Positions 41,908 to 44,086 of a DNA stretch of 44,086 nt are shown here, piece after piece (positions within the stretch are counted from its first letter, which is position 1; the number at the start of each line of letters is the position of its first letter). The stretch comes from Candidatus Parvarchaeota archaeon UBA446 (GTDB taxonomy: Archaea > Nanobdellota > Nanobdellia > Parvarchaeales > Parvarchaeaceae): the NCBI GenBank assembly GCA_002503215.1, contig DARG01000031.1:1-44086 (forward strand), read 5' to 3'. The notes under the pieces are model-generated. The model saw only the letters and a program-made list of their open reading frames with translations, was not told where the DNA came from and searched no databases. The translations under genes and the position numbers were made by a program.

Positions 41908-42093
41908 TCAATTATCCTTTCTTTTTCCGTTTACAGTCTTATTATTCCAGGAATAAGCCTTTATCTTGGCAGTTTTCCCATAGCCGCAGTGCGAACAGTA
42001 GTGTTTCCTCTTTAAGTATGACTCTTTACCACACCTTCTACACATTACATGCGGCTGTTTTCTATTATGCAAACCCATTGATGCTGTCGTCAT
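41908..42093 (-). CDS. rpl37e: 50S ribosomal protein L37e
   Basis: A 61-residue zinc-ribbon protein with CRRCGKESY and CSHCGYG pairs and a basic C-terminus, typical of L37e. The ATG overlaps the LSm stop by 4 nt (ATGA). The lsm-rpl37e pair is a well-known conserved archaeal gene couple. Confidence 0.95.
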   Translation of the reverse strand: MTTASMGLHNRKQPHVMCRRCGKESYLKRKHYCSHCGYGKTAKIKAYSWNNKTVNGKRKDN

Positions 42094-42326
42094 ATTGTCG
42101 GGGAAATGAGAATTATTGTGTCACCTCTTATAAAAACGTTTCCTAGTTTTCTAAGAGTATCTACATCTTTCTTCTCTTCTGCATTTTCTAATGTGACGTT
42201 TATATGAACGTCAAAGGCAATTAACTTACCTGTTATTGAATGGTTATTTTTAAGCTCAACCAAAACCATTTTTCCTCTAGCCGAGTTCAATAAATCCAAC
42301 GGCCTACTTAAAACATTTTCTGACAT
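42090..42326 (-). CDS. lsm: Sm-like archaeal RNA-binding protein (LSm)
   Basis: The 78 residues carry Sm1 (PLDLLNSARGKMVLVELKNNHSITGKL) and Sm2 (LGNVFIRGDTIILI) motifs. Archaeal Sm proteins form heptameric rings that bind U-rich RNA and affect tRNA and sRNA processing. It lies 1 nt after the thermosome gene and is coupled to rpl37e. Confidence 0.95.
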   Translation of the reverse strand: MSENVLSRPLDLLNSARGKMVLVELKNNHSITGKLIAFDVHINVTLENAEEKKDVDTLRKLGNVFIRGDTIILISPTI

Positions 42327-42327
42327 A

Positions 42328-43968
42328 CTAATCCCCGTAACCTCCCATACCGCCAGGAGGCATTTGTGGCTGCTGATTGGCAGACTTTCCGGCGGCGATT
42401 ATATCGTCTATTCTAAGGATCATAACAGCCACTTCGCTTGCACTCTTAATAGCTTGTTTTTTTATCCTTAGGGGCTCGATTACCCCTTCCTTATACATAT
42501 CAGAAACCTGAGGCTTATACACATCCAGCAGATTAACACCTGCCCAAGTTTTACCCTTTTGATGCTCTGCCCTTAGTTCTACTAATATGTCTATAGGATC
42601 TAAACCTGCATTTTCAGATAGTGTCTTAGGCACTATCTCAAGAGCGTCCGAAAATGCATTTACTGCAAGTTGCTCTCTTCCTTCTAATCCTTTAGCAAAA
42701 TCTTTAAGTTCCTTTGAAACTTCCAGTTCTGTAGCTCCGCCTCCCGCTACAATAGCACCATCATCTTCTATTACTGACTTCAAATCTCCTAAGCTATCAT
42801 CTACAGCTCTCTGTATTTCGTCTACAACGTGTTCTGTACCGCCTCTTATAAGTATAGTAACTGCCTTAGGATTTTTACATTCTTCTATAAGTGCTAATGT
42901 TTCGCCAGCGAGTTTTTCAACGTGCACCAGTCCTGCCTCACCAAGACTTTCTTTATCTAGTTCATCTAGTGTAGCAACTACTTTCGCACCAGTAGCTTTT
43001 CCTATCTTTTTCATGTCACTTTCGGATACTCTTCTAAAAGCGAGTATGCCTGCTTTGGAAAGGAAGTGCTGCGCTGCGTCATCTATTCCTTTTTGGACTA
43101 TAACAACATTTGCACCAGATGCCTTTATTTTTTCTACCATTTCCTTTAGCATGCTTTCCTCTTCGTTTAAGAATGCCTGCAGTTGTTCTGGTTTTTCTAT
43201 TCTTATCTGTGCGTCTATATTTGTTTTCTCTATTTCAAGAGCAAGATTCAAAAGAGCTACTTTTGCATCTTTTATCTCATCCGGCATATTAGGATGGACC
43301 TTCTCTTTATCTATTATTACACCTTTTACTAATCTTGAATCGAGTAAACCTCCTCCTACTTTCTTTTCCACCTTTATATCTTCTAAATCTATACTGCTTT
43401 CTTTATTTGACATGGATTTTACATGTTGAACAGCATCTACTATAAGAGAGATTATATGTGAATCCGCACCAGTACTCTTTCCTATTATAGCCGTTTTTAC
43501 TATCCTTCCTAGGTCTTCTTTATTAGATAAATCTAATTTTGTCTTTATTTTATCAAGTATATCTTGCGCTTTATTTGCGGCCAGCTTATAACCTCTTGCT
43601 ACAAGAGTAGGATGAATACTCTGGTCTAGAAGTGCCTCAGCGTTCTTTAATAATTCTCCAGCTATTATTACTGCAGTTGTAGTACCATCTCCTACCTCTT
43701 CTTCTTGAGTCTTGGCTACCTCTACTACCATTTTAGCAACGGGGTTCTCTATTTCGATATTCTTTAAAACTGTTACCCCATCATTAGTTATCGTAATATC
43801 CCCTATATTATCAACAAGCATCTTGTCCATGCCTCTCGGCCCTAAAGTAGACTTTACAGCGTTTGCAACAGCTTTTGCCGCAGCTATATTATTTCTCTGA
43901 GCATCTTTTCCACTGGTCTTATTGTACCCTTCTGGTAAAATAAAAATTGGTTGAATTCCTTCTGCCAT
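42328..43968 (-). CDS. Thermosome subunit, group II chaperonin
   Basis: The 546 residues contain the ATP-binding GDGTTT motif, the [18 protein letters not shown] segment, [26 protein letters not shown] and a Gly/Met-rich tail ([13 protein letters not shown]). The family forms eight- or nine-fold double rings that fold proteins in ATP-driven cycles. AGGAGGT lies 6 nt before the ATG. Its leader contains a palindrome and a TATA-like CTTTAAATA further upstream. A single copy is visible, so the ring may be homo-oligomeric here. Confidence 0.97.
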   Translation of the reverse strand: MAEGIQPIFILPEGYNKTSGKDAQRNNIAAAKAVANAVKSTLGPRGMDKMLVDNIGDITITNDGVTVLKNIEIENPVAKMVVEVAKTQEEEVGDGTTTAVIIAGELLKNAEALLDQSIHPTLVARGYKLAANKAQDILDKIKTKLDLSNKEDLGRIVKTAIIGKSTGADSHIISLIVDAVQHVKSMSNKESSIDLEDIKVEKKVGGGLLDSRLVKGVIIDKEKVHPNMPDEIKDAKVALLNLALEIEKTNIDAQIRIEKPEQLQAFLNEEESMLKEMVEKIKASGANVVIVQKGIDDAAQHFLSKAGILAFRRVSESDMKKIGKATGAKVVATLDELDKESLGEAGLVHVEKLAGETLALIEECKNPKAVTILIRGGTEHVVDEIQRAVDDSLGDLKSVIEDDGAIVAGGGATELEVSKELKDFAKGLEGREQLAVNAFSDALEIVPKTLSENAGLDPIDILVELRAEHQKGKTWAGVNLLDVYKPQVSDMYKEGVIEPLRIKKQAIKSASEVAVMILRIDDIIAAGKSANQQPQMPPGGMGGYGD

Positions 43969-44000
43969 ATTAATACCTCCTATAAAATTTTTATTATGTA

Positions 44001-44020
44001 CAGTGCGCTATCTAGCACTG
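44001..44020. promoter_or_regulatory. Palindrome in the thermosome leader
   Basis: CAGTGC and GCACTG form a perfect 6-bp inverted repeat with an 8-base spacer. It lies between a TATA-like box (CTTTAAATA on the minus strand, near 44048-44056) and the SD at 43975-43981, so it could be an operator or a small RNA hairpin in the leader. The 25 bases at the window edge beyond the TATA region could not be assigned. Confidence 0.45.
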
Positions 44021-44086
44021 ATATTTGTAATAGGTATAAGGTCATATTTAAAGTTTTCCATGGCTTTGGCTGTGTAGAAATCCTCA

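Noticed and set aside
42587..43429. 280-codon plus-strand frame inside the thermosome gene
   Set aside because: It is antisense to a strongly conserved chaperonin; its Ser/Phe-rich composition is a shadow effect.

Overview
The window is a gene-dense, AT-rich stretch of an archaeal chromosome. Archaeal markers include thermosome, PCNA, Hel308, aEF1B, aMBF1, LSm-L37e, archaeal-type PheRS and TrpRS, RNase J, Pth2 and a DHH/RecJ-like phosphoesterase. Many starts have a TATA-like box about 26 nt upstream and no Shine-Dalgarno (SD) sequence, as expected for leaderless archaeal mRNAs. A minority have a strong AGGAGGT. Tight packing, small proteins, a SepF homologue, bacterial-type SerRS and class II LysRS, and intron-bearing tRNAs suggest a small-genome DPANN/ARMAN-like lineage. 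That placement is an inference.

Layout. 1-5.3 kb: tRNA-Val, serS, a large tandem phosphoesterase, a DHH phosphoesterase, and the aEF1B/zinc-ribbon pair. 5.3-8.5 kb: pth2, a small membrane protein, tRNA-Gly, a decayed TnpB-like fragment, a PD-(D/E)XK nuclease, and a PCNA/OB-fold/exported-protein operon. 8.5-15 kb: a HemK2-like methyltransferase, sepF, tRNA-Leu, mbf1-pheT-pheS, and a membrane zincin. 15.0-23.4 kb: a same-strand run of an AK6-like kinase, eno, rps2, DUF192, a lone asparagine-synthetase domain, RNase J, valS, a ubiquitin-like sulfur carrier and ttuA. 23.4-26.0 kb: a coiled-coil protein, two winged-helix proteins and a hypothetical. 26.3-28.3 kb: a GNAT/M20 pair behind an elaborately folded leader. 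28.4-36.1 kb: an intron-bearing tRNA-Arg, a phosphoesterase, Hel308, a glycosyltransferase, an MgtC-like protein, lysS, a 45-residue zinc protein and a hypothetical. 36.2-39.9 kb is the most accessory-looking part: an intron-bearing tRNA-Ile(UAU), a three-gene operon of a ribbon-helix-helix (RHH) regulator, an adenylyl-sulfate-type hydrolase and a hypothetical behind repeated operator-like sites, a lone PD-(D/E)XK nuclease, and an orphan 348-residue protein. 39.9-44.1 kb: trpS, a HAD phosphatase, rpl37e, lsm and the thermosome.

Most of the window is core information processing. The best candidates for something new are the structured RNA leader before the GNAT gene (26320-26504), the operator array and operon at 36.4-38.0 kb whose first two proteins share a C-terminal tail, and the two BHB-intron tRNA genes, one with the rare archaeal anticodon UAU. 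I see no CRISPR array, rRNA, prophage or complete insertion sequence.
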